64,000 nucleotides of DNA, from NCBI RefSeq assembly GCF_001895005.1, contig NZ_BCXH01000001.1, positions 682,001 through 746,000 on the forward strand, given 5' to 3'. The notes beneath the pieces were generated by a model. The model was not told the origin of the DNA. It saw only the letters and a program-made list of their open reading frames with translations, and did no database searches. Positions within the stretch are counted from its first letter, which is position 1, and each line of letters begins with the position of its first letter. A program made the position numbers and the translations under genes. The stretch comes from Rhodococcus yunnanensis NBRC 103083. Its GTDB lineage: Bacteria; Actinomycetota; Actinomycetes; Mycobacteriales; Mycobacteriaceae. Shown here one piece after another: positions 45,272 through 55,457 of this stretch.

Positions 45272-46290
45272 TCGTCACACTGACAGCGAACCCGAGCATC
45301 GACAGGACAGTGATGCTCGACTCCGAACTGGTCCGCGGCGGCGTGCATCGTGCACGCACCACGGTCAGCGACCCCGGCGGCAAGGGCGTCAACGTTGCCA
45401 GGGTTCTGACCGCGTCGGGCGTGCACGCCATGGCCGTCCTACCCGCGATGGCCGGAGATCCACTGCTCGATGCCCTCGCATCCAAGGGTGTCCGTTTCTG
45501 CGGCGTGCCGACCGACGGATTCGCCCGGACCAACATCACCGTCAGCGAACCCGGCGGCACCACCACCAAGATCAACGAGCCCGGATCGGTACTGACTGCG
45601 GCCACTCGAGATGCTCTGTTCGACGCAGTGCTCGACCTGGGCAGAGACGCTGCCTGGGTCGTGCTGTCCGGTTCTCTTCCGCCCGGCGTCACGGGCGATT
45701 GGTACGCCGAGATCGTCCGCGCGCTGCGCGGCACCTCCTGCAAAATTGCAGTGGACACATCCGACGAGCCTCTACTGGCACTTGCGGCGTCGTTCCCCGA
45801 TTCCGCGCCCGATCTGATCAAACCCAACTCCGAAGAACTCGCTCAACTGACCGGCGCCGATGCCGACGAGTTGGAACGTGCCGCATCGGCAGGTGACCCG
45901 ACGGCGACAGTCGCGGCCGCCCGAATCCTCGTCGGTCGAGGCGTGTCTTCGGTACTTGCGACGCTGGGAAGCGCAGGCGCTGTACTCGTCGATGCCGAAG
46001 GTGCATGGTTCGCCGCTCCCCCACCGATCGAGGCGATCAGCACTGTCGGGGCGGGTGATTCCTCGCTCGCCGGGTACATCCTCGCCGACATAGAACGCTG
46101 CTCCCCGGCCGATCGGCTGCGCAGGGCCGTGGCCTACGGAACCGCTGCCACAGCACTGCCGGGAACCACGCTGCCCACACCCGACCTTGCTCGCGAAGAA
46201 ACTGTCACCGTACGCGCGCTCGACTCGCCCCACTCGTCCGTCACCGCCCCGTCCAGCATCACTTCCCACCGTTCGTCGACACTCTCCTAG
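45268..46290 (+). CDS. fruK: 1-phosphofructokinase
   Basis: PfkB-family kinase of 340 residues turning fructose 1-phosphate into fructose 1,6-bisphosphate. VSDPGGKGVNVARVLTASG is the first PfkB signature; ISTVGAGDSSLAGYI the second, with the catalytic Asp. ATG overlaps the regulator's stop by 4 nt. The C-terminal ~20 residues (SSVTAPSSITSHRSSTLS) are low complexity. fruA begins 8 nt downstream. Confidence 0.95.
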   Translation: MIVTLTANPSIDRTVMLDSELVRGGVHRARTTVSDPGGKGVNVARVLTASGVHAMAVLPAMAGDPLLDALASKGVRFCGVPTDGFARTNITVSEPGGTTTKINEPGSVLTAATRDALFDAVLDLGRDAAWVVLSGSLPPGVTGDWYAEIVRALRGTSCKIAVDTSDEPLLALAASFPDSAPDLIKPNSEELAQLTGADADELERAASAGDPTATVAAARILVGRGVSSVLATLGSAGAVLVDAEGAWFAAPPPIEAISTVGAGDSSLAGYILADIERCSPADRLRRAVAYGTAATALPGTTLPTPDLAREETVTVRALDSPHSSVTAPSSITSHRSSTLS

Positions 46291-46298
46291 GAGCCGTC

Positions 46299-48350
46299 AT
46301 GTCCACACCCACCAACGATCCCGCGATCATCGCGGAGGACCTCATCCTCCTCGATGCGGACCTCGGCGAATCCAAGGATGCAGTCATCTCTCGGCTGTCG
46401 GAGATCCTCGCCGGAGCGGGCCGAGCCACCGACGCGGCACCGCTGCGCGACGCCGCTCTCGCTCGTGAGGCCCAGTCCGCCACCGGACTGCCCGGCGGGA
46501 TCGCCATTCCGCACTGCCGCGCCGATGCGGTCACTGCAGCATCGCTCGGATTCGCCCGATTGAACCCGAAAGTCGATTTCGGCGCCCCCGACGGCCCTGC
46601 AGATCTCGTGTTTCTTATCGCTGCTCCCGCAGGTGCAGGGTCGGCGCACATGAAGCTGCTCTCCAGCTTGGCGCGCGCGCTCGTCAAGCCCGAGTTCGTC
46701 ACCTCGCTGCGCAACGCGCCGACGGCAGCTGACGTCGTCGCGCTGGTCGACGGTGTCATCAATCCAGCAGCGAAGTCCGCCGGCAAGCCGGCAGCACCCG
46801 CTGCTGCAGCGACGACGCCTGCAGCTGCTGCGACCGCAACGCCTCCGGTGTCGGAGCGACCGAAACACATCGTCGCCGTCACGGCCTGCCCCACCGGCAT
46901 CGCCCACACCTACATGGCCGCCGATTCTCTCGTCGCAGCAGGCGACCGCGCAGGCGTCACGGTGCACGTCGAGACACAGGGATCGAGCGGTAGCACTCCG
47001 CTGGATCCGGCACTGATCGCCGGCGCCGAGGCTGTCATCTTCGCTACCGACGTCGGAGTGAAGGGCAAAGAGCGTTTCGCGGGCAAGCCGGTCATATCCT
47101 CTGGCGTCAAACGTGCCATCAACGAACCCGACGTCATGGTGACCGAGGCACTGCGCGCATCCAACGACCCGAACGCCGCACGCGTGTCGGGAACAGCCGC
47201 GGCGGCAGGTAGCAGCAGCACCACATCGGGCGAGCTGGGCTGGGGCACGCGCATCCGCCAGATTCTGCTGACGGGAGTCAGCTACATGATCCCGTTCGTC
47301 GCGGCCGGCGGTCTGTTGATCGCGCTCGGCTTCCTGCTCGGCGGCTACGAGATCTCCGGCGTTGCCGAAGACATCGTCGTCAACAACTCCATCACGTCTC
47401 TGCCGGACGGCGGATTGACCACCTATCTCGGTGCCGTGCTGTTCCAGATCGGTGCGCTGTCGTTCAGCTTCCTCGTTCCCGCTCTGGCCGGCTACATCTC
47501 CTACGCCATCGCCGACAGACCCGGCCTGGCACCAGGATTCACGGCAGGCGCGGTCGCAGTCCTCGTCGGTGCAGGATTCATCGGCGGACTCGTCGGTGGC
47601 CTCATCGCGGGCTTCGTTGCACTGTGGATCAGCAGGTGGAAGATTCCAACGGTTCTTCGTGGACTCATGCCCGTCGTCATCATCCCGCTGTTCGCGACGC
47701 TGATCGTCGGCGGAATCATGTTCCTCGTGCTCGGCAAGCCGCTTGCTGCCATCACAAGTGGACTGACCGACTGGCTCAACGGGCTCACCGGAAGCTCGAT
47801 CATCATCCTCGGCATCATTCTCGGACTGATGATGTGCTTCGACCTCGGTGGACCGGTCAACAAGGCCGCATACGCATTCGCCACGGCCGGCCTGTCCGTC
47901 ACCGACACCGCATCACTTCGCATCATGGCGGCGGTGATGGCCGCAGGAATGGTTCCCCCACTCGCGCTCGCCCTGGCATCGGCGGTTCGCCCCAAGATCT
48001 TCACCGAGGCGGAACGCGAGAACGGCAAGGCTGCATGGTTCCTCGGTGCCGCATTCATCTCCGAGGGCGCGATCCCGTTCGCCGCAGCGGACCCGTTGCG
48101 TGTCATCCCGTCGATGATGGCGGGTGGAGCTGTCACCGGCGCACTGATCATGGCCATGGACGTGACACTCAGTGCACCGCACGGTGGAATCTTCGTGTTC
48201 TTCGCCGTCGGCGGCATCCTGTGGTTCCTCCTCGCCCTCGCTGCGGGCACGGTCGTCTCGGCCGTCCTGGTCATCGGGGCAAAGCAGTTCGTCAAGGGCA
48301 AGAATGCACCGACCGAATCAGAGCTCGATCCCGATCTCGTCACCGCCTGA
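46299..48350 (+). CDS. fruA: Fructose-specific PTS EIIABC
   Basis: A 683-residue membrane permease in one chain. The IIA domain (1-155) has GGIAIPHCRAD with phospho-His72. An Ala/Pro linker is followed by IIB (about 188-285) with AVTACPTGIAHT and phospho-Cys197. The IIC domain from about residue 310 has some eight to ten helices (LTGVSYMIPFVAAGGLLIALGF, LGLMMCFDLGGPVNKAAYAF). It imports fructose as fructose 1-phosphate, the substrate of the preceding fruK. Confidence 0.95.
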   Translation: MSTPTNDPAIIAEDLILLDADLGESKDAVISRLSEILAGAGRATDAAPLRDAALAREAQSATGLPGGIAIPHCRADAVTAASLGFARLNPKVDFGAPDGPADLVFLIAAPAGAGSAHMKLLSSLARALVKPEFVTSLRNAPTAADVVALVDGVINPAAKSAGKPAAPAAAATTPAAAATATPPVSERPKHIVAVTACPTGIAHTYMAADSLVAAGDRAGVTVHVETQGSSGSTPLDPALIAGAEAVIFATDVGVKGKERFAGKPVISSGVKRAINEPDVMVTEALRASNDPNAARVSGTAAAAGSSSTTSGELGWGTRIRQILLTGVSYMIPFVAAGGLLIALGFLLGGYEISGVAEDIVVNNSITSLPDGGLTTYLGAVLFQIGALSFSFLVPALAGYISYAIADRPGLAPGFTAGAVAVLVGAGFIGGLVGGLIAGFVALWISRWKIPTVLRGLMPVVIIPLFATLIVGGIMFLVLGKPLAAITSGLTDWLNGLTGSSIIILGIILGLMMCFDLGGPVNKAAYAFATAGLSVTDTASLRIMAAVMAAGMVPPLALALASAVRPKIFTEAERENGKAAWFLGAAFISEGAIPFAAADPLRVIPSMMAGGAVTGALIMAMDVTLSAPHGGIFVFFAVGGILWFLLALAAGTVVSAVLVIGAKQFVKGKNAPTESELDPDLVTA

Positions 48351-48387
48351 CAGAAATCTCTCCCCACCCACCACGAAGGAGCTCGAC

Positions 48388-48645
48388 ATGCCCAGTACCA
48401 CCGTCGCCGTCGGATCGTCGATCGGCCTCCACGCTCGCCCCGCTGCATTGATCGCCGAAGCGGTCGCCGACGCAGGCATCGACGTGACCCTTGCAGTCGA
48501 CGGCGAAGAGCCGGTCGACGCCGGATCCGCGTTGATGATCATGACTCTCGGCGCCACCAAGGGAACCGAGGTGACCGTGGAAAGCGACGATCAGGCAACG
48601 CTGGACAAGATCGCGGCACTCGTCGCCGCAGATCTCGACGCCTGA
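48388..48645 (+). CDS. ptsH: Phosphocarrier protein HPr
   Basis: An 85-residue phosphocarrier with His15 in SSIGLHARPAA. ATG 48388 follows AAGGAG at 48376-48381. Ser47 lies in DAGSALMIMTLGATKG, near the regulatory Ser46 of Bacillus HPr, but no HPr kinase gene is seen here. Completes a PTS whose enzyme I is divergent in the same cluster. Confidence 0.95.
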   Translation: MPSTTVAVGSSIGLHARPAALIAEAVADAGIDVTLAVDGEEPVDAGSALMIMTLGATKGTEVTVESDDQATLDKIAALVAADLDA

Positions 48646-48657
48646 CACTGCCGCGCC

Positions 48658-49716
48658 TCACCTGCGGCGTGCAGTCCTGACACCGTAGGCAATCGAGAAG
48701 AGCACGAGAACGCCTGCGGCGGCCATCGCTCCGAGTGCCCATCGGGAATCCGATTCGGTCTCGGCGGTGGCCGCTGCGTCGTCCGCCGAGACCAAGTCGG
48801 TTGCGCCGCGCAGCCACAGGATCGGAGGCACTGCACCACCGGCCGCTTCCGATGCCACGAGCAGATTGCCTGCATCGTCGAACGCGACGGCCTCACCCTG
48901 GGGCTGCGCAGGCAGTGCGACGACGACCGCGTCGCCGGTCGACGACTCTGCAGTCGATGCTCCTGCAGCCAATGCTCCTGCAGCCAATGCTCCTGCGACG
49001 TCACCGTCGCGAACCGGGAAAAGATACACATCGTTGTACGTTCGAACTGCGGCGACCGAACCATCGGCACTGACAGCGCCTCCGGTGGCGAGGATCGATC
49101 CCGTGATGAACGGCGGACCGCCCACGGTGTCCGTGCGCTCGAACGACAGGTCCCCGACGTGTCGAAGCGGGGTGGGACCAGGTGATGCCAACTGATCGAC
49201 GGTCTCGTCTCCGGCTGGAACATATACGCCGCTGATGCCGGTCGGTTCTTTCGACACGATCACAGGTCTGCCACCGGGTTCGATCAGGATCGTCTCCGCG
49301 TCGTGCGGGCCGTCCGGATAGACCAACCTGTGCAGCTCGCCCTCCCCCGACTGTGGGTCCATGCGCGTCAACGCGACCGTATCGCGCCTGCGCAGATTGT
49401 CGCCGGTGTCGGAGAGCCACAGTCGACCGCCGTGCGATCCGAGGTCCTCGACGTCGTACGGGTCCACCGGGACATCGAGCCACCGCGATACCGCACACGA
49501 GGAATCGAGCGCCGCCACACGGTGATCGGTGCCGCTGTCGCCGATACCGTAGAGGACCCCGCCCACCATGGTCAGACCGGACAGCTCTTCCAAGCCCGGA
49601 TCCGTTGGCGTGCAGTATGTCTCGAACTGTTCCTGCCGGGTCTCTACCTGAGCGTTCGCGGCATGGGGCACGAGAATCGACACGCCGACCACGGCTGAGA
49701 CGGCGAACCACCTCAT
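48658..49716 (-). CDS. Exported, C-terminally anchored protein, beta-propeller-like
   Basis: A 352-residue protein of unknown function. Signal peptide FAVSAVVGVSILVPHAANAQ, then an extracellular domain with repeated GxLYxIGDSGTDHRVAAL, LWLSDTGDNLRRRDTVAL and AVSADGSVAAVRTYNDVYLF segments that look like propeller blades. An Ala/Gly repeat (15-bp units) lies near residue 245, and a membrane helix (WALGAMAAAGVLVLFSIAYGV) with TARRR anchors the end. It ends 5 nt before hflX and may share its transcript. Confidence 0.72.
   Translation of the reverse strand: MRWFAVSAVVGVSILVPHAANAQVETRQEQFETYCTPTDPGLEELSGLTMVGGVLYGIGDSGTDHRVAALDSSCAVSRWLDVPVDPYDVEDLGSHGGRLWLSDTGDNLRRRDTVALTRMDPQSGEGELHRLVYPDGPHDAETILIEPGGRPVIVSKEPTGISGVYVPAGDETVDQLASPGPTPLRHVGDLSFERTDTVGGPPFITGSILATGGAVSADGSVAAVRTYNDVYLFPVRDGDVAGALAAGALAAGASTAESSTGDAVVVALPAQPQGEAVAFDDAGNLLVASEAAGGAVPPILWLRGATDLVSADDAAATAETESDSRWALGAMAAAGVLVLFSIAYGVRTARRR
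48959..49000 (-). repeat. 15-bp in-frame repeat in the exported-protein gene
   Basis: GCTCCTGCAGCCAAT at 48959-48973 and 48974-48988 plus GCTCCTGCGACG; encodes GALAA repeats on the minus strand. Confidence 0.85.
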
Positions 49717-49721
49717 CGAGT

Positions 49722-51233
49722 TCAGGCAGACGCCGGCTCGTACGCGAACTCCGTCAGGAGCGACGCCAGCGCGGTCGGAACTCTCGCCGCAACCCGTGTT
49801 CCGTCCGGTTCGTGCGAGGACATCGAGATCCGCCCCTCGGTGTGGATGCGAGCCACCAGGTCACCTCGGGTGTACGGAACGAGAACGTCGACCTGGGCCT
49901 CCGGCCAGGCGAGTATCTCGCCGAGGTGATCGCGAAGTTCGGCGATTCCCTCACCGGTGCGAGCGGAGACGAACCGTGCACCCGGCAGCAACCCGCGCAG
50001 TTGCGTCAGCTGGACCGGATCGGCGGCGTCGATCTTGTTCACGACGATGAGCTCGGGCGGCATCTTCGACTCGCGTTCCTTCACGACGTCCATGATGACC
50101 TCGCGCACGGCCTTGATCTGGTCGACCGGTAGCGGGTCGGAGCCGTCGACCACGTGCAGCAGAAGGTCGGCGTCGGTGACTTCTTCCAGCGTGGAGCGAA
50201 AGGCCTCGACGAGTTGGGTGGGAAGGTGGCGGACGAAACCGACCGTGTCTGTCAGCACGATCGCGCGCCCGTCCTCGAGCGTCGACTTGCGCGACGTCGG
50301 ATCGAGTGTTGCGAACAGGGCATTCTGCACCAGCACCCCGGACCCGGTCAGCGCATTGAGCAGACTCGATTTGCCTGCGTTGGTGTAGCCGACGATCGCA
50401 ATGGATGGAACAGTGCTCTCGAGACGCCGTTCACGCTTGGTGTCACGAGCCTGCTTCATCCCCTTGATCTCGCGCCGGAGTTTGGCCATCCGCTCACGAA
50501 TGCGGCGACGGTCGGTCTCGATCTTCGTTTCACCGGGCCCACGCAGACCGACACCGCCGTTGCTTCCCGCACGACCACCGGCCTGCCTCGACATCGACTC
50601 ACCCCAACCGCGGAGCCGAGGGAGCATGTACTCCATCTGCGCGAACGCGACCTGAGCCTTGCCCTCCCTCGACGTCGCGTGCTGAGCGAAGATGTCCAGG
50701 ATCAGCGCCGTCCTGTCGATGACCTTGACCTTGACGACCTTCTCCAGCGCGTTGAGCTGCGCCGGGGTGAGCTCGCCGTCGCAGATCACGGTGTCGGCGC
50801 CGGTCGCGACGACGACATCGCGCAGTTCGTGTGCCTTGCCCGAGCCGATGTAGGTGGCGGAATCTGGCTTGTCGCGTCGCTGTACCAGTGCGTCGAGCAC
50901 CTCAGATCCTGCCGTCTCGGCGAGAGCGGCCAGCTCGGACATGCTGCTTTCCGCCTGCGCTGCCGTGCCGTTGGTCCAGACACCGACCAGCACGACGCGT
51001 TCGAGGCGCAGCTGACGGTATTCGACCTCGGTGACATCGTCGAGTTCGGTAGACAGACCTGCGACTCTTCGCAGAGCCGTCCGTTCCTCGAGCTGCATGT
51101 CTCCGGACGACGGAGAATTCTCGTCGGTGGGTAGCGGGGACCTGGCGATGCGCCTCGACCAGGCTTCCGACTCCTGTGCCGTCCAGGAGGATCCGTCGGC
51201 AGGGTCGGTATCGGTGCGATGTGTGTTAGTCAT
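49722..51233 (-). CDS. hflX: GTPase HflX (ribosome-splitting factor)
   Basis: A 503-residue Obg-HflX GTPase that splits stalled or heat-damaged 70S ribosomes. The HflX N-domain includes DKPDSATYIGSGKAHELRD and ICDGELTPAQLNALE. A helical linker (ETKIETDRRRIRERMAKLRRE) follows. The G domain has GYTNAGKSSLLN (G1), DTVGFVRHLP (G3) and VVNKID (G4). ATG 51233 is preferred to 51251; both lack a strong ribosome site. Located between the exported protein and dapF on the same strand. Confidence 0.95.
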   Translation of the reverse strand: MTNTHRTDTDPADGSSWTAQESEAWSRRIARSPLPTDENSPSSGDMQLEERTALRRVAGLSTELDDVTEVEYRQLRLERVVLVGVWTNGTAAQAESSMSELAALAETAGSEVLDALVQRRDKPDSATYIGSGKAHELRDVVVATGADTVICDGELTPAQLNALEKVVKVKVIDRTALILDIFAQHATSREGKAQVAFAQMEYMLPRLRGWGESMSRQAGGRAGSNGGVGLRGPGETKIETDRRRIRERMAKLRREIKGMKQARDTKRERRLESTVPSIAIVGYTNAGKSSLLNALTGSGVLVQNALFATLDPTSRKSTLEDGRAIVLTDTVGFVRHLPTQLVEAFRSTLEEVTDADLLLHVVDGSDPLPVDQIKAVREVIMDVVKERESKMPPELIVVNKIDAADPVQLTQLRGLLPGARFVSARTGEGIAELRDHLGEILAWPEAQVDVLVPYTRGDLVARIHTEGRISMSSHEPDGTRVAARVPTALASLLTEFAYEPASA

Positions 51234-51279
51234 ACGCTGACCATGATCCACGAAAAGCCCAGCGCATGCACGTGAGTAT

Positions 51280-52149
51280 TCAGCTCAACTCTTTCCACCA
51301 CGCGTCGTCGATGTTTCCCTCGGCCACCAACACCGACGGTCCGCGCAGCGAAGCACCGGAATCGTCGATCGACACGGTCACCTCACCGCCGGGGACACTG
51401 ACTACGACCTGACCGGAGTCGAGCCCTTCGTACGACAGCGCTGCGGCTGCCGCTGCGACTGTTCCGGTACCGCACGATCTGGTCTCGCCGACTCCGCGTT
51501 CGAACACACGCATGTCGACACGGCCGAACTGCAGACGTGTGACGATCTCGACATTGGCACCCTCGGTGAAGAAGTCGGTATCCAACACCGGCGCCGTGGA
51601 CAGATCGAGATCGCGGAGCGAGACGATGTCGGCGGATGCGTCGACACACGCCAGGTGCGGATTTCCGACGTCGATGCCGATTCCGTCGTACGTGCGGCCA
51701 CCGAGAGTCGCTGCACTGGCCCCCATCAGACGGACGTCACCCATGTCGACGCTGACGTCTGCCCGTGTCGCGTCGAACTTGTGCACGGTCACGGGCCGCG
51801 CTCCGGCTCGGGAGCCCACGACGAAACGATCTTCGATCTCCAACTCGTGCGCCCGTACGTAGTGCGCGAACACTCGGACACCGTTTCCGCACATCTCGGC
51901 GATCGTGCCGTCGCCGTTTCGGTAGTCCATGAACCAGTCCTCCGGTCCGACTCCCGCGGGCAGCCGGTCCAGAACCCCCGCGTCACGCAGTACACCCGCC
52001 CGAGCGACGCGCAGCACGCCGTCGGCACCGAGCCCCTGGCGCCGGTCGCACAGTGCGGCGACACGTGAGCGCAGGAGTTCGATCCGCGCGTCGGGATCGA
52101 ACAGCACGACGAAGTCGTTCTGCGTTCCATGGCCCTTTGCGAATTGCAT
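51280..52149 (-). CDS. dapF: Diaminopimelate epimerase
   Basis: A 289-residue enzyme turning LL- into meso-diaminopimelate for lysine and peptidoglycan. The two catalytic cysteines are Cys87 (EMCGNGVRVF) and Cys226 (TRSCGTGTVA), the same numbers as in M. tuberculosis. ATG 52149 has no ribosome site; TAGAAT ends 7 nt upstream (52162-52157), so the mRNA may be leaderless and independent of miaA 27 nt upstream. Confidence 0.96.
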   Translation of the reverse strand: MQFAKGHGTQNDFVVLFDPDARIELLRSRVAALCDRRQGLGADGVLRVARAGVLRDAGVLDRLPAGVGPEDWFMDYRNGDGTIAEMCGNGVRVFAHYVRAHELEIEDRFVVGSRAGARPVTVHKFDATRADVSVDMGDVRLMGASAATLGGRTYDGIGIDVGNPHLACVDASADIVSLRDLDLSTAPVLDTDFFTEGANVEIVTRLQFGRVDMRVFERGVGETRSCGTGTVAAAAAALSYEGLDSGQVVVSVPGGEVTVSIDDSGASLRGPSVLVAEGNIDDAWWKELS

Positions 52150-52176
52150 GACCGGAATTCTACGGCCGTGCCGGGC

Positions 52177-53085
52177 CTATTCGCCCAGCCAGGTCAGTGC
52201 CTGCTCCGTCGACCTCGCATCGGCACCGTCGAGCCAGTGCACCCGTGGGTCACGCCTGAACCAGGACCGCTGACGGCGAACGTAGCGTCTGGTCCCGATG
52301 AACGTCCGCTCCCGCGCATGGTCCAGATCACCGTCACCGGCCAGATGGTCCAGAACCTGGGCGTACCCGATCGCCCGTGCCGCGGTGACACCCTCGCGAA
52401 GGCCGATTGCGAGGAGTCCTTCCACCTCGTCGACCAGCCCGGCGTCGAACATCGAGTCGGTGCGCCGGGCGATTCGCTCGTCGAGCTGTGCGGTGTCGCG
52501 GTCGACACCGATGATTCGGGTGCCCCAACGTGGCTCGCCGATCTTCGGTGCGGACGCCGCGAACGGCAGGCCGGTGATCTCCACGACCTCGAGTGCGCGG
52601 ACCATTCGCCGACCGTCGGTCGCGAGAATCGACGCAGCCGCCTCGGGGTCGCGCTCGAGCAGTGCCCGGTGCACGGCATCGGTCCCGCCCTCTGCGAGAA
52701 CACGCTCCCACCGTGCACGCACTTCGGGATCAGTAGCTGGAAACGCCCATTCGTCGAGCAGCGACTGGACGTACATCATCGAACCACCGACGATGATCGG
52801 CACTTTCCCGCGAGCTGCGATGTCCTCCACGTCGGTAACGGCCGCTTCCTGGTAGTTGGCCACCGTTGCGATCTCGGTGACCTCCAGTACATCGAGTCGG
52901 TGGTGAACGATCCCGCGACGTTCCTGCACCGGCAGCTTCGCTGTCCCGATATCCATACCGCGGTACTGCTGCATCGCATCGATGTTGACGATTTCGCCGT
53001 CCAGCACCTCGGCAAGATCGAGTCCGAGATCCGACTTCCCCGTGGCAGTCGGTCCGATGACCGCGATCGGAGTGACAGAACTCAC
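52177..53085 (-). CDS. miaA: tRNA dimethylallyltransferase MiaA
   Basis: Prenylates A37 of tRNAs reading U-starting codons; MiaB, also in this window, then methylthiolates the same base. 302 residues from GTG 53085, which overlaps the preceding stop as GTGA and follows [13 protein letters not shown] (11-18) binds the prenyl diphosphate; [18 protein letters not shown] and [14 protein letters not shown] are family blocks, and [14 protein letters not shown] is the tRNA-binding region. ATG 53100 is an alternative that overlaps more. Confidence 0.94.
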   Translation of the reverse strand: MSSVTPIAVIGPTATGKSDLGLDLAEVLDGEIVNIDAMQQYRGMDIGTAKLPVQERRGIVHHRLDVLEVTEIATVANYQEAAVTDVEDIAARGKVPIIVGGSMMYVQSLLDEWAFPATDPEVRARWERVLAEGGTDAVHRALLERDPEAAASILATDGRRMVRALEVVEITGLPFAASAPKIGEPRWGTRIIGVDRDTAQLDERIARRTDSMFDAGLVDEVEGLLAIGLREGVTAARAIGYAQVLDHLAGDGDLDHARERTFIGTRRYVRRQRSWFRRDPRVHWLDGADARSTEQALTWLGE

Positions 53086-53819
53086 GCCACCGACTCCCAT
53101 GTCCCGACGAAGTAGCCGACACCGAACGGCGAGCCCCGGTACAAAGTCCTCGGTACGACGGCCAATCCGTGGACGGCGCCTGCCAACGCCTGCCACGCGG
53201 GCACTCCCCCGACTCCGAGCTCTCGGCACACCTCGCGATCGAGTTGCGCCAGCGCGTGTACGTCCGCAGTGCCCAGTGCATCGTCGATGGCGTTCTGTTG
53301 GCCCGGCGCACGGTCGTCGAACGATCCGGGAGCCTTCGGCGTCAAGGTCGTCGCGCCGTCGGCCACGACGATCAGCCCCCAGTTCTCGCCACTGTCGTCC
53401 ATACGCGCGCGCAGTTCACGGCCGAGGCGCTCGGACGCGTCGGGAGCAGTGTCCTCGGCGAGAATACGAGCCTCGACGACCGCATTCGTCGACGTCCGAT
53501 CACGCAGCCACGCCGCGATCAACGCTGCGAGCGGCATCGACGCGTCGAGATCTCCGAAGCCTGCGCCGGAGTCCGAGCCGGGAGACAACCCGACCTCGAC
53601 ATCGACGCCGTATCCGCGAAAGTTCCCGCGGGTAGTCGGCGCGACGGTCTGTGCCCGCTCACCGACACCGAGTGCAATCCATCTGCTCGCAGACCGGCCG
53701 AGCACCGCTGCCGCTTCGAGTGCGGCGGCCCGGACCGCGTCCGCCTCCGATGCCCCACCTCCGGTCAACTGCGGAACCAGCAGGGGCGGGGACGGCACAA
53801 GGGCCACTGCGCGAAACAC
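53082..53819 (-). CDS. Class III extradiol-dioxygenase (LigB/MEMO-fold) B-subunit-like protein
   Basis: A 245-residue protein, homologue of Rv2728c. [19 protein letters not shown] opens the LigB-like fold; [23 protein letters not shown] includes the region where true dioxygenases keep a His, here Asp-Gly-Ala. Conserved iron ligands are not evident, so catalysis is doubtful. Translationally coupled to miaA by a GTGA overlap. Function unknown. Confidence 0.8.
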   Translation of the reverse strand: MFRAVALVPSPPLLVPQLTGGGASEADAVRAAALEAAAVLGRSASRWIALGVGERAQTVAPTTRGNFRGYGVDVEVGLSPGSDSGAGFGDLDASMPLAALIAAWLRDRTSTNAVVEARILAEDTAPDASERLGRELRARMDDSGENWGLIVVADGATTLTPKAPGSFDDRAPGQQNAIDDALGTADVHALAQLDREVCRELGVGGVPAWQALAGAVHGLAVVPRTLYRGSPFGVGYFVGTWESVA

Positions 53820-54002
53820 CGCTCCAACGCTAGTCGCTGATCACCGAACCGCTCGACACGGACGCATCAATCACGCGGCGGCGCCACGTGTCGGCGTATG
53901 ACCTGTTTCAATGGTCCGATCGGTCGACACCGAGTTGAATGGTGTTCATCGGCACAACAGCGCGATAGAGGCAGCCGTGACGCGCGGCAGAGACGAGGAA
54001 CA

Positions 54003-55436
54003 ATGACCGATCCCAGTGGCACACCCAACCCCAGCAGCAGTGGCACCCCTGACAGCAGCGCACCCACTCCTGGAGGCCCGAAGCCAGGGGCACCGAAGCC
54101 AGGCGGGCCGAAGCCTGGAGCCCCGAGGCCCGGTGGGCCCAAGCCGGGCGGTTCGGGGGTGGCCAAACCCCATCCCGTCTCCTCGCACGTTGCCTCCGTG
54201 ACCCCCACAGTTGCCCCTCCGAGCGACCCCAGCAAGTTCGGCCGGGTCGACGACGACGGCACCGCGTGGGTCCGGACAGCCGACGGCGAACGACAGATCG
54301 GTTCATGGCAGGCAGGCGACGCTGCCGAAGGGCTTGCACACTTCGGCCGCCGCTACGACGACCTGTCCACTGAGGTCGCACTGCTCGAGGCACGACTCAC
54401 CGCAGGCGCCGGAGACGCGAAGAAGACCAGAACTGCCGCGCAGGCACTGTTGGAGTCCATACCCACCGCGGCGATCATCGGCGACATCGATGCATTGACC
54501 CGCCGACTGGAGGTGGTCGTCGAACACTCGGAGGCTGCCGCAGCCGTCGCAAAGCACGAGAAAGAGCTCGAACGGGCAGCCCACACGTCCCGTAAAGAAG
54601 AGCTGGCCGCCGAGGCAGAACAGATCGGCAGCGAATCGACGCAGTGGAAGCACGCGGGCGATCGCCTACGCGAGATTCTCGACGAGTGGAAGACCATCCG
54701 GGGCGTCGACCGCAAGGTCGACGACGCATTGTGGAAACGGTATTCCAAGGCCCGCGAGAATTTCAACCGTCGACGCGGTGCACACTTCGCCGACCTCGAT
54801 CGCGAACGCGGCGCAGCGAAGACACGTAAGGAAGAGCTGGTCGAACAAGCGAAGGCGCTGTCGTCGTCGACGGATTGGGGCCCGACCGCAGCCGAATTCC
54901 GCGACCTCCTCGTCGAATGGAAGGCCGCAGGACGCGCGCCGCGGGACGCCGACGACGCACTCTGGAAGAACTTCAAGGCCGCGCAGGATGTCTTCTTCGC
55001 GGCGCGCAATGCCGCGGCGTCCGAACGCGACGCGGAGTTCGAGGCCAACGCCGTCGCCAAGGAGGAGCTTCTCGCCAAGTACGGCAACATCGACGCTACG
55101 GGCGACCTGGACGCCGCGCGTGCTGCGTTACGTGACCTGCAGGAGAAGTGGGATACCGCAGGCAAGGTTCCCCGCGAGAAGATGCACGATCTGGAAGGCA
55201 AGCTGCGAGCGATCGAGAAGTCCGTTCGCGATGCTGTCGACGCGCAGTGGCGACGCTCCGACCCGGAGGCCGTCGCGCGTGCAGCCCAGTTCCGTGAGCG
55301 AGTCGAACAGTTCGAGGAGCAGGCCGCCAAGGCTCAGGCCGCAGGCAAGGAGAAGGACGCCAAGCGTGCACTAGAGCAGGCGCAGCAGTGGCGTGAGTGG
55401 GCCGAGGCAGCAGAGGGCGCCGTCGGCGAGCTGTAG
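54003..55436 (+). CDS. DUF349 domain-containing coiled-coil protein
   Basis: A 477-residue, mostly helical protein with about four DUF349 repeats of ~75 residues ([42 protein letters not shown], each with the WK...DxLW pattern). It begins with a Pro/Gly/Lys repeat (residues 24-50). Homologue of Rv2731. E. coli YicC-like or stress functions have been suggested for DUF349 proteins but nothing is firm. ATG 54003 follows GAGGAA. The 183-nt gap upstream shows no other gene. Confidence 0.9.
   Translation: MTDPSGTPNPSSSGTPDSSAPTPGGPKPGAPKPGGPKPGAPRPGGPKPGGSGVAKPHPVSSHVASVTPTVAPPSDPSKFGRVDDDGTAWVRTADGERQIGSWQAGDAAEGLAHFGRRYDDLSTEVALLEARLTAGAGDAKKTRTAAQALLESIPTAAIIGDIDALTRRLEVVVEHSEAAAAVAKHEKELERAAHTSRKEELAAEAEQIGSESTQWKHAGDRLREILDEWKTIRGVDRKVDDALWKRYSKARENFNRRRGAHFADLDRERGAAKTRKEELVEQAKALSSSTDWGPTAAEFRDLLVEWKAAGRAPRDADDALWKNFKAAQDVFFAARNAAASERDAEFEANAVAKEELLAKYGNIDATGDLDAARAALRDLQEKWDTAGKVPREKMHDLEGKLRAIEKSVRDAVDAQWRRSDPEAVARAAQFRERVEQFEEQAAKAQAAGKEKDAKRALEQAQQWREWAEAAEGAVGEL
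54072..54152 (+). repeat. Pro-Gly-Lys coding repeat at the start of the DUF349 gene
   Basis: Imperfect 12-bp units of the type GGCCCGAAGCCA encode [10 protein letters not shown] repeats (residues 24-50). Confidence 0.8.
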
Positions 55437-55457
55437 CCGGGCGCGAGAGAACCCGAG

